A DNA stretch of 56,313 nt, taken from positions 1 to 56,313 of the forward strand of contig JAJDDE010000095.1 of the NCBI GenBank assembly GCA_029260475.1, given 5' to 3'. The position numbers were made by a program, and so were the translations under genes. The notes beneath the pieces were generated by a model. That model worked only from the letters and a program-made list of their open reading frames with translations, was not told where the DNA came from and made no database searches. This document shows positions 47,483-55,906 of this stretch, piece by piece. Position 1 is the stretch's first letter, and each line of letters begins with the position of its first letter. The DNA comes from Phycisphaerales bacterium (GTDB taxonomy: Bacteria; Planctomycetota; Phycisphaerae; Phycisphaerales; UBA1924).

Positions 47483-50400
47483 ATGGCCCGTCGTCCGCGA
47501 GCCCGCGGTCCCGAGCAGGCGAAGTTCCACACCCGACTGGTACTCAACCAGTGGGCGTGGAGCCTCTTCGGCCTTGACACCGTTGACGGGTATGTCGAGT
47601 TCGAGGGCAAACGCCGGCCGGTGCTGGATGTCTTCAAGCAGAAGTTCCAGATCAACGCCGGCACCGCTGAGGGGCTCGTCCCCGACGACAACAGTCACTT
47701 CTTCCTGCACTCGCTGCTGAACCGCCCCGAGCCCGTGCCCGGGCTGACCGAGGACGAGCTACGGCAGTACGACCAGAACATTGTCCGTCACACCATGCGG
47801 CTCAACGAGCCCCGCGAGAAGCCGGGCATGGAGCCGATCCACTGGAAGTACTTCCAGTGGCTGACGCTGCTGTTCACCGAGATCTATCTCGACCGCTTCT
47901 TCCGTGACCCGAAGGCCTTACGGGATGAGCTAAACGCCCACATCGACCGCTACAACGGCGAGCGCCACGATGTGGACGCGATCGAGCGCTTCGACGAGTC
48001 TGGCGATGCCCGCGTGCAGCTCAACAAGCTGGCATTCTGGAGCGCAACGGGTTCGGGCAAGACGCTGATGATGCACATGCACCTGCTCCAGTATCAGCAC
48101 TATGTGAAGTACCACGCGCGAGAGCGGGACCTGAACCGGGTCATCCTGCTGACGCCGAACGGGGGATTGAGCCGCCAGCATCTTGAGGAGTTCCAGGCGG
48201 CGGGGATACCCGCGGAGATCTTCGACAAGGAAGGCCGCGGGTTATTCGCAGGTAAATCGGTCGAGATCCTTGAGATCACCAAGCTCGTCGAGGAGGGCAA
48301 GCAGAAGACGATCTCCGTAGATTCGTTCGAGTCGGCCAATCTGGTGCTGATCGATGAGGGGCACCGAGGGGCGAGCAGCGGCGAAGAGGGCACGTGGATG
48401 AAGTTCCGCGAGCGTCTCTGCGAGAAGGGTTTCTCGTTCGAGTACTCCGCGACCTTCGGTCAGGCAGTCAAGAATAAGCCGAAGCTCCAGAACCTGTACG
48501 CGAAGGCGACTCTCTTCGACTACTCGTACCGTTACTTCTATGGGGACGGTTACGGCAAGGACTACCACATCCTCAACCTCGACGAGGACACGGAGCGTCG
48601 CCAGCTTGAGCCGTACCTGACGGCGTGCTTGCTCGCGTTCTTCGAGCAGCAGCGCCTGCACCGTGTCACCGGCGAGCCGCTGAAGCCATTCAACATCGCC
48701 AAGCCGCTGTTGATCTTCGTGGGCGGCAGCGTGAACGCCGTGCGAACGCAGAACAAGCGCCAGGTCTCCGACGTAACCGAGGTGTTGCTCGTCCTGGCTT
48801 CGTTCCTCGCCAACCCCGACGAGTCAGCGCGTCGGATCGAAGAGACGCTGGAGACGGGATTGGTGTCCGCAGATGGCCGGAACATCTTCACCGGCCTCTT
48901 CCGGCATCTCCGCAAGACGGGACTGTCCGGTCGCGATTTGTACCGTGAGATGCTGGTCTCCCTCTTCAATGCCGAGGGTGGCGGGGCGCTTCACGTAGAA
49001 TATTTAAAGGGCCAGGACGGGGAGATTGCCCTTCGCGTTGGTGACAACGACCCATTCGCTGTGATCAACGTCGGGGACGCGAAGAAGCTCGCCGATCTCT
49101 GCGGCACCTACGAGGAACTGCATGTCCACGAGTCGGAGTTCGGCGAGTCGTTGTTCGGCGGGCTGAACGAAGCCGATAGCCGCGTTCACATGCTGATCGG
49201 CTCGAAGAAGTTCACCGAGGGCTGGAACAGCTGGCGCGTGAGCACGATGGGCCTCATGAACATCGGCAGCACGGAAGGTTCACAGATCATCCAGCTTTTC
49301 GGCCGTGGCGTCCGCCTGAAGGGCTGGCAGAACTGCTTGCGACGGAGCAGTCGTGCTGACCTGCTGACCGGGATGCGTCGTCCGGACGATCTGGGCCTAC
49401 TTGAGACGCTGAATGTGTTCGGCGTCAAGGCCGACTACATGGCCGAGTTCAAGAAGTATCTGGAAGAGGAAGGGCTGCCGCCCAACGAACAGCCGCACGA
49501 GATCCTGCTCCCGGTGCTGAAGACAAAGTGGTCCAAGCCGCTCAAGACCCTGAAGCTCAAGGGGAAGATCAACGGCGTCAGCACTCGCTTTGGAGACCCA
49601 TTCAAACGGTTCGGACCGATCCCAACGCTTCAGGCTCCGTCAGCCGATCCGACATCGCGCGAGCGATATTTATTCGACCACCGGGTCAGCCTCAACTGGT
49701 ATCCGCGGGTGAAGGCGGTAAGGGCACGGGGTATCGCCGTCGAGGACGATCACGCCGACTTGAACAGCGCGAAGCTGACCAAGGAGCATGTCGCGCTGCT
49801 CGATCTCGATGCGATCTACTTCGAGTTGCTGCGATTCAAAGCCGAGCGCGGCTGGAACAACCTCAACATCACCCGCGGAGGCATAGCGGATCTACTGGCC
49901 AACACCGACTGGTACGACCTCCAGATCCCGGCAAGCGAGATGGCGTTCGATTCGTTCGAGCGGGTCCGCCTGTGGCAAGAGCTCGCGATCTCCCTGCTGA
50001 AGAAGTACTGCGAGCGGTACTACACGTTCCGCAAAAGGGAGTGGGAACTGCCGCACCTCGAATACCAGTTGCTGTCCCCGGAGGACCCGAACTTTGCCGG
50101 GTATTCCGATGGAGACGAGGAGCACTTCTACCGGGTGCTCGTCGACCAGTCCCGAGAGGACATCATCGCGGACATCGAGCGACTCAAAGTGGCCATCGAG
50201 TCCAAGGATCTGGCCAAGGCACAGTTCGGTCTCGTGTCAGCGTTGTGGTTCGATCGACATCTTTACGAGCCGCTCCTTCATCTCACCGGCGGCGGTGAAG
50301 TCGTCATCAAACCGGTTAGCCTGAACGCTGGCGAGCGACGTTTCGTCGAGAGCCTGCGGCAGTACTGGGCGCGGCATCGCGAAGAGCACAAAGGCAAGGA

Positions 50401-50794
50401 GCTGTATCTGCTCCGCAACCGCAGCCAGGGCGGCGGCGTCGGCTTCTTCGAGGCAGGGAACTTCCACCCAGACTTCATGCTGTGGGTCGCAGAAGGCGAC
50501 CGCCAGCGGATCGTCTTCATTGACCCGAAGGGCCTGCTTCGCGGCGATGTCGGTCCGGATCATCCAAAGATCCAGTTCTACAAGACGATCAAGGAGATCG
50601 AGCAGCGGTTGGCAGACGAGGAGGTAACACTCGATTCCTTCATCATCGCAGATCCAACCCCGCGCCCACTAGTACGCAACAACTGGGGAAAGACCGATGC
50701 GTGGTTGGACGAGCGGCACGTCCTGTTCCCGGACGACGGCCCCGACTATTTGGACGCTGTATTCAATCTGCGAGCAAGACAACCGAATGGCTGA
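47483..50794 (+). CDS. res: type III restriction enzyme subunit (helicase-nuclease)
   Basis: An 1103-residue SF2 helicase-nuclease that with Mod would translocate along or diffuse on DNA and cut between head-to-head unmethylated sites. Walker A is SATGSGKT (about residue 187), motif II LIDEGHRG (about 289), motif III YSATFGQ, motif VI QLFGRGVRLKG (about 603). The C-terminal PD-(D/E)XK nuclease is visible as FHPDFMLW ... IVFIDPKG (about 993-1015). All motifs are intact, yet the partner mod is broken, so the enzyme should be inactive. Start at 47483 follows GGGAGGGG. Confidence 0.9.
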   Translation: MARRPRARGPEQAKFHTRLVLNQWAWSLFGLDTVDGYVEFEGKRRPVLDVFKQKFQINAGTAEGLVPDDNSHFFLHSLLNRPEPVPGLTEDELRQYDQNIVRHTMRLNEPREKPGMEPIHWKYFQWLTLLFTEIYLDRFFRDPKALRDELNAHIDRYNGERHDVDAIERFDESGDARVQLNKLAFWSATGSGKTLMMHMHLLQYQHYVKYHARERDLNRVILLTPNGGLSRQHLEEFQAAGIPAEIFDKEGRGLFAGKSVEILEITKLVEEGKQKTISVDSFESANLVLIDEGHRGASSGEEGTWMKFRERLCEKGFSFEYSATFGQAVKNKPKLQNLYAKATLFDYSYRYFYGDGYGKDYHILNLDEDTERRQLEPYLTACLLAFFEQQRLHRVTGEPLKPFNIAKPLLIFVGGSVNAVRTQNKRQVSDVTEVLLVLASFLANPDESARRIEETLETGLVSADGRNIFTGLFRHLRKTGLSGRDLYREMLVSLFNAEGGGALHVEYLKGQDGEIALRVGDNDPFAVINVGDAKKLADLCGTYEELHVHESEFGESLFGGLNEADSRVHMLIGSKKFTEGWNSWRVSTMGLMNIGSTEGSQIIQLFGRGVRLKGWQNCLRRSSRADLLTGMRRPDDLGLLETLNVFGVKADYMAEFKKYLEEEGLPPNEQPHEILLPVLKTKWSKPLKTLKLKGKINGVSTRFGDPFKRFGPIPTLQAPSADPTSRERYLFDHRVSLNWYPRVKAVRARGIAVEDDHADLNSAKLTKEHVALLDLDAIYFELLRFKAERGWNNLNITRGGIADLLANTDWYDLQIPASEMAFDSFERVRLWQELAISLLKKYCERYYTFRKREWELPHLEYQLLSPEDPNFAGYSDGDEEHFYRVLVDQSREDIIADIERLKVAIESKDLAKAQFGLVSALWFDRHLYEPLLHLTGGGEVVIKPVSLNAGERRFVESLRQYWARHREEHKGKELYLLRNRSQGGGVGFFEAGNFHPDFMLWVAEGDRQRIVFIDPKGLLRGDVGPDHPKIQFYKTIKEIEQRLADEEVTLDSFIIADPTPRPLVRNNWGKTDAWLDERHVLFPDDGPDYLDAVFNLRARQPNG

Positions 50795-50805
50795 GAAAAA
50801 CTTGA

Positions 50806-51873
50806 TTACCGCAAATCGCGAATGAGCGCTCGTGCTCGGTCTTCATCGATACTTGAGAGCGTCTCCCAGCGTTGCTGTGCGATAAGCCAACGAAAGAGGC
50901 CCGGAGGATTCTGTGTTCCTACTCGGACGGCATGAGTCGCTGCAGCGAATACTGACAGGATGTCCGCTTCGGTCTTCCGAACCCAACCCCGCAGCCTCGC
51001 CTGTTTGAACAACGCCGCCAACCGCCACGGGTCCTTGAGGTCGGCCTCCGTCACGTCGTTGAGGTCCGGGGCCTTCGCTCGCAAGCGAGCACCAGCCGGG
51101 CCCGCCGCTCGGGCGGGTTTCTGGTGATCATCTCTCCGATAGGAGAGTTCCTTGTGCTTCTTGGGGGGGGCGGATTCGGTTGTGGGAAACGCCTTCCGGG
51201 GTGCGGATCCGCCGGCCCATTGCAAACACACCACGAGCGGGCTCCCGAACCGGTTCAGACGGAGCTGGTCGGCTCGGAGCATCCGAAACAGCCCGAGCCC
51301 GACGAGCCTGGAGCGTGCATCCTTCACGGCACGCAACGCGACGCCGAACACTTCCGCGATCCAGGATGCCTTGCACCAGCCGCCCGAGCGGCAGACACCC
51401 CGCGTGTAGTACAGGCACCGCAGCAGGTGCCCGAGCACCGTCGCGATGAACGCACGGCCTCGGCTCTTGGCGAGCAGGCGGAGCACGGGACGGGGCACCG
51501 GCACCGGGCGTCCCGGGTCTTCGGTCACCTCGAACGGCGTCGTATCGATGCGGTCCTCGTCGAACTGCAGCAGGCCCAACCTGGTGAGTCTGCGGAGTGA
51601 CCTCCGGACGTGCTCGCCGCCGGTGCCGCCGATGAGGGCGTGCAGCTCGTCGTGGGTAAAACACGGTTTGCGCGATTGGTCCAGTGTGCAGCGTCTCGCT
51701 TGCATCTCGTGGCAGGCGAGCCATACCCGGACGTCCCGCAGTTCGAGCTCACCCAGCCGCAGGTACGACCAGACCGCGTGGATGCTGTTCTCGTGGATGA
51801 AACAGAACCCCCCGCGTGGCTTCCGTGATTCGACGTGCCAGTCACGGCCCCGTGCGTACGCCAGTGTCTCCAT
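50806..51873 (-). CDS. winged-helix protein, putative replication initiator
   Basis: A 355-residue basic protein. The N-terminal region has an HTH-like segment (FTHDELHALIGGTGGEHVRR SLRRLTRLGLL split over two helices) and a second in CKASWIAEVFGVALRAVKDA, spaced as in plasmid initiators with tandem winged helices. The C-terminus (DPWRLAALFKQARLRGWV, ILSVFAAATHAVRVGTQNP) is helical. I cannot name a family. Its position, divergent from parA across a hairpin-rich 437-base gap, supports a replication role. Start follows GAGAGGGGAG. Confidence 0.5.
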   Translation of the reverse strand: METLAYARGRDWHVESRKPRGGFCFIHENSIHAVWSYLRLGELELRDVRVWLACHEMQARRCTLDQSRKPCFTHDELHALIGGTGGEHVRRSLRRLTRLGLLQFDEDRIDTTPFEVTEDPGRPVPVPRPVLRLLAKSRGRAFIATVLGHLLRCLYYTRGVCRSGGWCKASWIAEVFGVALRAVKDARSRLVGLGLFRMLRADQLRLNRFGSPLVVCLQWAGGSAPRKAFPTTESAPPKKHKELSYRRDDHQKPARAAGPAGARLRAKAPDLNDVTEADLKDPWRLAALFKQARLRGWVRKTEADILSVFAAATHAVRVGTQNPPGLFRWLIAQQRWETLSSIDEDRARALIRDLR

Positions 51874-52310
51874 GGTGCTCCCCTCTCGATGGCGAACGCT
51901 CGGGCGTTCGCGGTTGTGGGAGACCGGTGGTTCACTCGGACACACCAACCGTTGACGGCACGATGCGAAATGTCGTAGCGTCGGGGTATCGGTTCGGTGT
52001 TGCGTCCGTGTCGACCTCCAGTCTCTGCGGCCGCCGGCTCCCCGGCGGCCCTCTCTTCCCAAACACATTCACCCCTTTCGATGCGTTCGCGCAACACCTT
52101 TGTGCGGCCAGCGTCCTGTGGCGACCCGTTCGGGCCATCGTGCCCGTGTGGTCTGATGGCCCAGTAGACCGCGTGCAGTTGTGCTCTTGACTCGTGTGGG
52201 CATCCCGTGACAGGTTGAGCTCGGAGCGTGGGCCGTTGAGCCATCGGGCCCGTTGGCCCACATGGCATCGGCTCACCGCTCGAAGACGTGAACATCCACA
52301 GGAGGGAGGC
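51874..52310. other. hairpin-rich divergent region, candidate replication origin
   Basis: These 437 bases hold no gene but four perfect inverted repeats: GCGAACGC/GCGTTCGC (51892-51911), GCCGCCGG/CCGGCGGC (52030-52049), GGGCCATC/GATGGCCC (52132-52162) and GTGGGCC/GGCCCAC (52228-52261). The region separates the putative initiator from parA and must carry promoters for both. Iterons are not evident. Confidence 0.45.
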
Positions 52311-53194
<884 letters not shown>

Positions 53195-53195
<1 letters not shown>

Positions 53196-53629
53196 TGACG
53201 ACACGACGTGAACCGCCCCGGCCCTTCTCGCCGCTCGCTGGGTTGTCGCCCTCGTCGACCGTTGCCCCATCGCCACAGACTCGTGAGACACGCCGCTCAT
53301 CCGTGAAACATCACGGCCATGCATCATCCGCTGCCGAACCCTCCATAACGGAGACAACACTCCGGACACGGATGCACCCCGACGACAAGCGTCGCGTTGA
53401 GTCGTTGTGTGTCCGCTTGAGCGAGAGCCTGCGAGCCACCGTCCGGCCGAGCAACCTGATGCGGTCGCTGCTGCTGCTCGCCCAGGACTGTGAGCCCTCG
53501 CTCCAGGCCGAGGCCCGGGGTGTTCGCGGGCTGCGAAGGCCTGCGAACGATGACCGGCAAGGCATGGCCGAGTTCGAACGGTTGCTCGCCGTCGTATTGC
53601 GTGATGGGGTCGCCCGAACGTCTCGCTGA
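53195..53629 (+). CDS. small ParA partner, probable centromere-binding protein
   Basis: A 144-residue protein co-translated with ParA. The N-terminal 55 residues are Ser/Pro/Arg-rich and disordered. The C-terminal half (LRTRMHPDDKRRVESLCVRL, then RPSNLMRSLLLLAQ) has the beta-strand then two-helix outline of ribbon-helix-helix DNA-binding proteins used as ParB substitutes. Assignment is by position and outline only. Confidence 0.6.
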
Positions 53630-53776
53630 GCCCGGACCTCTTCGGCACACGGCAACGCGTCATTCAAGCGGAACGGCCCCGCTCGCCTGCAGGAGTCGAG
53701 CCAGCCTCCGCTTCGCTCCGGCCGTCACGCCACCTGCTCGTCGGCGAACGGGACGCGGCTTCTTTCTACAAGGTCT

Positions 53777-53804
53777 CGCTCCAGGCACGCTGCGCGTGCG
53801 TCGC
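53777..53804. repeat. 28-base repeat with hairpin, copy 1
   Basis: Begins CGCTCCAGGCACGC and contains GCACGC TGC GCGTGC. The second copy lies 55 bases on and differs at two positions. Candidate binding site for the ParA partner. Confidence 0.5.
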
Positions 53805-53831
53805 TCGCGACTGGTTTCTGGTCTGCGGACA

Positions 53832-53859
53832 CGCTCCAAGCACGCTTCGCGTGCGTCGC
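53832..53859. repeat. 28-base repeat with hairpin, copy 2
   Basis: Begins CGCTCCAAGCACGC and contains GCACGC TTC GCGTGC; 26 of 28 bases match copy 1. Confidence 0.5.
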
Positions 53860-53872
53860 GTGGCGGTCTTTG

Positions 53873-53956
53873 TCCTTTCGCTTCGGCTGCGGTCGTGAGC
53901 TTTGACGGCTCCGCCTTTGAAATCAAAGCACACCCCCTCCGCCGAAGGCGAAAGGA
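53873..53956. repeat. long inverted repeat
   Basis: TCCTTTCGCTTCGGC (53873-53887) is the inverse of GCCGAAGGCGAAAGGA (53941-53956) but for one extra G. The 53-base loop has a smaller CTTTGA/TCAAAG palindrome. Confidence 0.55.
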
Positions 53957-53991
53957 CCGGCCGGGGAAGGTGCCACCAAGGAGGCGTAGAC

Positions 53992-54060
53992 ATGACATGC
54001 ACGAAGCAGGGACACACGGAACGGGTTGCGGGATACCGCATCCAGGACGGTGCCCGATGA
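53992..54060 (+). CDS. 22-residue leader ORF
   Basis: A very short frame encoding MTCTKQGHTERVAGYRIQDG plus two residues. It has the best ribosome-binding site in the neighbourhood (AAGGAGG, 7 bases before the ATG) and its TGA overlaps the ATG of the HTH gene (ATGA), so it could set translation of that gene by coupling. An in-frame ATG of the HTH gene at 53997 is the competing explanation. Confidence 0.45.
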   Translation: MTCTKQGHTERVAGYRIQDGAR

Positions 54061-54359
54061 CACAGTTCAACGCGGGGCGACACCCGAAGCAGAACCACAC
54101 CGACACAACACTCGACACATCGGCATTCCCCAAGGACATGCCGCGGTGGCTGAGCGTGAACCAGATTCACAAGATGCAGCGTTGCCGTCGGGAAACCGTC
54201 GTCGACGCCATGCTCCGCGGTGAGCTGCCCTTCGAGCAGCGTGGCCGCATCCGGTACGCACGACTCAGTGACGTCATCGCGTGGGAAGAACGTCGGCTCC
54301 GGCCCGACGTGCAGCCCGTGCGTGGTCTGATTCACCCTGACCTGGAGGAGTTCGTATGA
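54057..54359 (+). CDS. excisionase-like helix-turn-helix protein
   Basis: A 100-residue protein with a MerR/excisionase-type winged helix: WLSVNQIHKMQRCRRETVV (turn and recognition helix) then LPFEQRGRIRYARLSDVIAW, the wing and following helix. Such proteins act as recombination directionality factors or small regulators. Basic, cytoplasmic. Start at 54057 is coupled to the leader ORF; an in-frame ATG at 53997 would add 20 residues. It overlaps a possible early start of the next gene. Confidence 0.65.
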   Translation: MTQFNAGRHPKQNHTDTTLDTSAFPKDMPRWLSVNQIHKMQRCRRETVVDAMLRGELPFEQRGRIRYARLSDVIAWEERRLRPDVQPVRGLIHPDLEEFV

Positions 54360-54440
54360 GCATGCACGCGACACCGCGAGCTCATGCGGCTCGCTCCGAA
54401 TCCCCTTCGACATCAGAGCCCCTTTCGACCGTGTCCGCAC

Positions 54441-54466
54441 GGCCCGCCAGCTCTTACGAGCGGGCC
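54441..54466. promoter_or_regulatory. hairpin before the ArdC-like gene
   Basis: GGCCCGC...GCGGGCC with an inner CTC/GAG pair. It lies inside the 144 bases between the two possible ArdC starts, which argues that this stretch is an mRNA leader, not coding sequence. Confidence 0.45.
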
Positions 54467-54499
54467 GCGTCGGCCCCGGAACCGAAAGGAGCTCGAACC

Positions 54500-55339
54500 A
54501 TGACGAAGGCACAAGAAGCACGCAAGACCATCGACGAGTCGCTTGAGCGGCTCAGCGAGGAACTCACCGCCGGCAAGAGCGAGACGCTCACAGCGTTTCT
54601 CGCGATGGCCGGCAAGTTCCACCGGTATAGCTTCGGGAACATCATGCTCATCATGTCGCAGCGTCCCGACGCGGTCCGCGTCGCGGGCTATCGCACCTGG
54701 CAGGGCCTCGGCCGTCAGGTCCGCAAGGGCGAGAAGTCCATCACCATCATCGCACCGATGATGCTCAAGAAGGACGCCAAGGCCGGCGAGGACCCCGAGA
54801 AAGTCCTCCGCTTCAAGGCGACCAGCGTCTTCGATGTGTCGCAGACCGACGGCGACGAGCTGCCGATGCCCGCCAAGGTGCAGGGCACGCCCGGCGAGCA
54901 CATCGACCGGATCAAGGCCCACATCGCTTCGCTCGGCATCCGGCTCGATTTCTCAGAGGAGTCTGGCGGAGCCTCCGGGATGAGCATGGGCGGCATCATC
55001 GTGATTCGCACGGGGCTCGGCGACGCCGAGACCTTCTCGGTTCTCGTGCACGAGCTCGCCCACGAGATGTTGCACCACGGCGAGAACGCCGAGCGGGGCG
55101 ACAAGCCCACGCGTGAGCTCGAAGCCGAGGCCGTCGCCCACGCGGTGTGCTGCGGCATCGGGCTGGAGCCCGGCACCGCGTGCAGCGATTACATCCAGAG
55201 CTACGGCGGCGACGCCGAGAAGCTCGGTGCGGTGCTGCACCGCGTGCAGCGGACCGCCTCGGTCATCCTCGAAGCGGTACTCATCCCGGCGGATGACACG
55301 GCCCCGGCTGAACAGACCGCGGCCGTGGCGAACGGCTGA
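54500..55339 (+). CDS. ArdC-like antirestriction / ImmA-IrrE metallopeptidase
   Basis: A 279-residue protein. Residues 1-100 match the ArdC N-terminal ssDNA-binding domain (FHRYSFGNIMLIMSQRPDA, VAGYRTWQGLGRQVRKGEKS). The C-terminal zincin domain has HELAHEMLHH (about 184) and the ELEAEAVAHAV helix with the third ligand. ArdC proteins protect incoming plasmid DNA from restriction; IrrE-type relatives cleave repressors. I start at 54500, with AAAGGAG upstream; the ATG at 54356 overlaps the previous gene and also has GGAGGAG, but the added 48 residues are low-complexity. Confidence 0.82.
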   Translation: MTKAQEARKTIDESLERLSEELTAGKSETLTAFLAMAGKFHRYSFGNIMLIMSQRPDAVRVAGYRTWQGLGRQVRKGEKSITIIAPMMLKKDAKAGEDPEKVLRFKATSVFDVSQTDGDELPMPAKVQGTPGEHIDRIKAHIASLGIRLDFSEESGGASGMSMGGIIVIRTGLGDAETFSVLVHELAHEMLHHGENAERGDKPTRELEAEAVAHAVCCGIGLEPGTACSDYIQSYGGDAEKLGAVLHRVQRTASVILEAVLIPADDTAPAEQTAAVANG

Positions 55340-55355
55340 CACAACTTTCAGGGTG

Positions 55356-55382
55356 TCCGCGGTCGGTCCCGTCGGCCGCGGA
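55356..55382. terminator. hairpin after the ArdC-like gene
   Basis: TCCGCGG (55356-55362) and CCGCGGA (55376-55382) pair around 13 bases, 17 bases past the stop codon. Confidence 0.4.
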
Positions 55383-55391
55383 TGCCCTGTC

Positions 55392-55408
55392 TCGTGATGG
55401 CTCATCAC
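55392..55408. repeat. perfect small hairpin
   Basis: CGTGATG and CATCACG around GCT. Second of three stem-loops in the 135-base spacer. Confidence 0.4.
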
Positions 55409-55430
55409 GGGGCGAACCCAAACGAATAGG

Positions 55431-55457
55431 AGCCGACGCCCGCGGGACGGGCGTCGG
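55431..55457. promoter_or_regulatory. perfect 11-bp hairpin before the DUF6573-like gene
   Basis: GCCGACGCCCG and CGGGCGTCGGC around CGGGA, ending 17 bases before the next start. Could protect the mRNA 5' end or control translation. Confidence 0.5.
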
Positions 55458-55474
55458 CATCAATGGAGAGAACC

Positions 55475-55852
55475 ATGCAACACGCAACAGTGACACCGAC
55501 GACCGGCGAAGTCGTCATGCCAGAAACCTTGGAACAATGCAGGCAGCTCTACGCTCCGGAAGACATCGTCTCGCTCGGTGACTTTGGCCGTGCAGCGGGC
55601 TTTGGGCCCCCTGTGCTCATGACATCCGAAGCCCTACATCGGGTTGTGGGGCGTGCGAGAACGGTCAAGCCTCATGAGCTCGCGGAGATGCTGGCGGGTG
55701 TGCTCACGGAGCTCCACCGGGCAGCCGCATCCCAGCAGCCATTCGACGCCTACACCGTCGAGCGGAATGCGGAAGACGGGGCGGCCTACGGGCTGCTCGT
55801 CAGGCAGAACCTCTTGTCGGCATCACCATTCGTTCTGGTGTCGCTCGCCTAA
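55475..55852 (+). CDS. DUF6573-like small protein
   Basis: A 125-residue soluble protein. IVSLGDFGRAAGFGPPVLMT, a central helical region (ELAEMLAGVLTELHRAA) and the C-terminal PFVLVSLA strand resemble the outline of DUF6573 proteins found on plasmids and integrative elements; I am not certain of the match. Start at 55475 follows GGAGAG; ATG at 55463 is an alternative. Flanked on both sides by 11-base hairpins. Confidence 0.55.
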   Translation: MQHATVTPTTGEVVMPETLEQCRQLYAPEDIVSLGDFGRAAGFGPPVLMTSEALHRVVGRARTVKPHELAEMLAGVLTELHRAAASQQPFDAYTVERNAEDGAAYGLLVRQNLLSASPFVLVSLA

Positions 55853-55859
55853 TCAGCAC

Positions 55860-55888
55860 GCCGCGGCGGGAGAGATGCCCGCCGCGGC
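55860..55888. terminator. perfect 11-bp hairpin after the DUF6573-like gene
   Basis: GCCGCGGCGGG and CCCGCCGCGGC around AGAGATG, 8 bases past the stop. No U-run, so it may be a processing or stability element as well as a terminator. Confidence 0.5.
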
Positions 55889-55906
55889 CCTACGGGAATC
55901 AAGGAT

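Larger units (their letters stand above)
53630..53991. other. repeat-rich gap downstream of the par genes
   Basis: No gene supported in 362 bases. It contains two 28-base near-identical repeats, each with a GCACGC/GCGTGC hairpin (53777-53804 and 53832-53859), and a large stem-loop (53873-53956). A strong ribosome-binding site (AAGGAGG, 53978-53984) closes the gap. Confidence 0.5.

Noticed and set aside
50806-51873. calling this a named Rep family
   Set aside because: Only winged-helix-like outline and position support replication; no family motif could be recognised.
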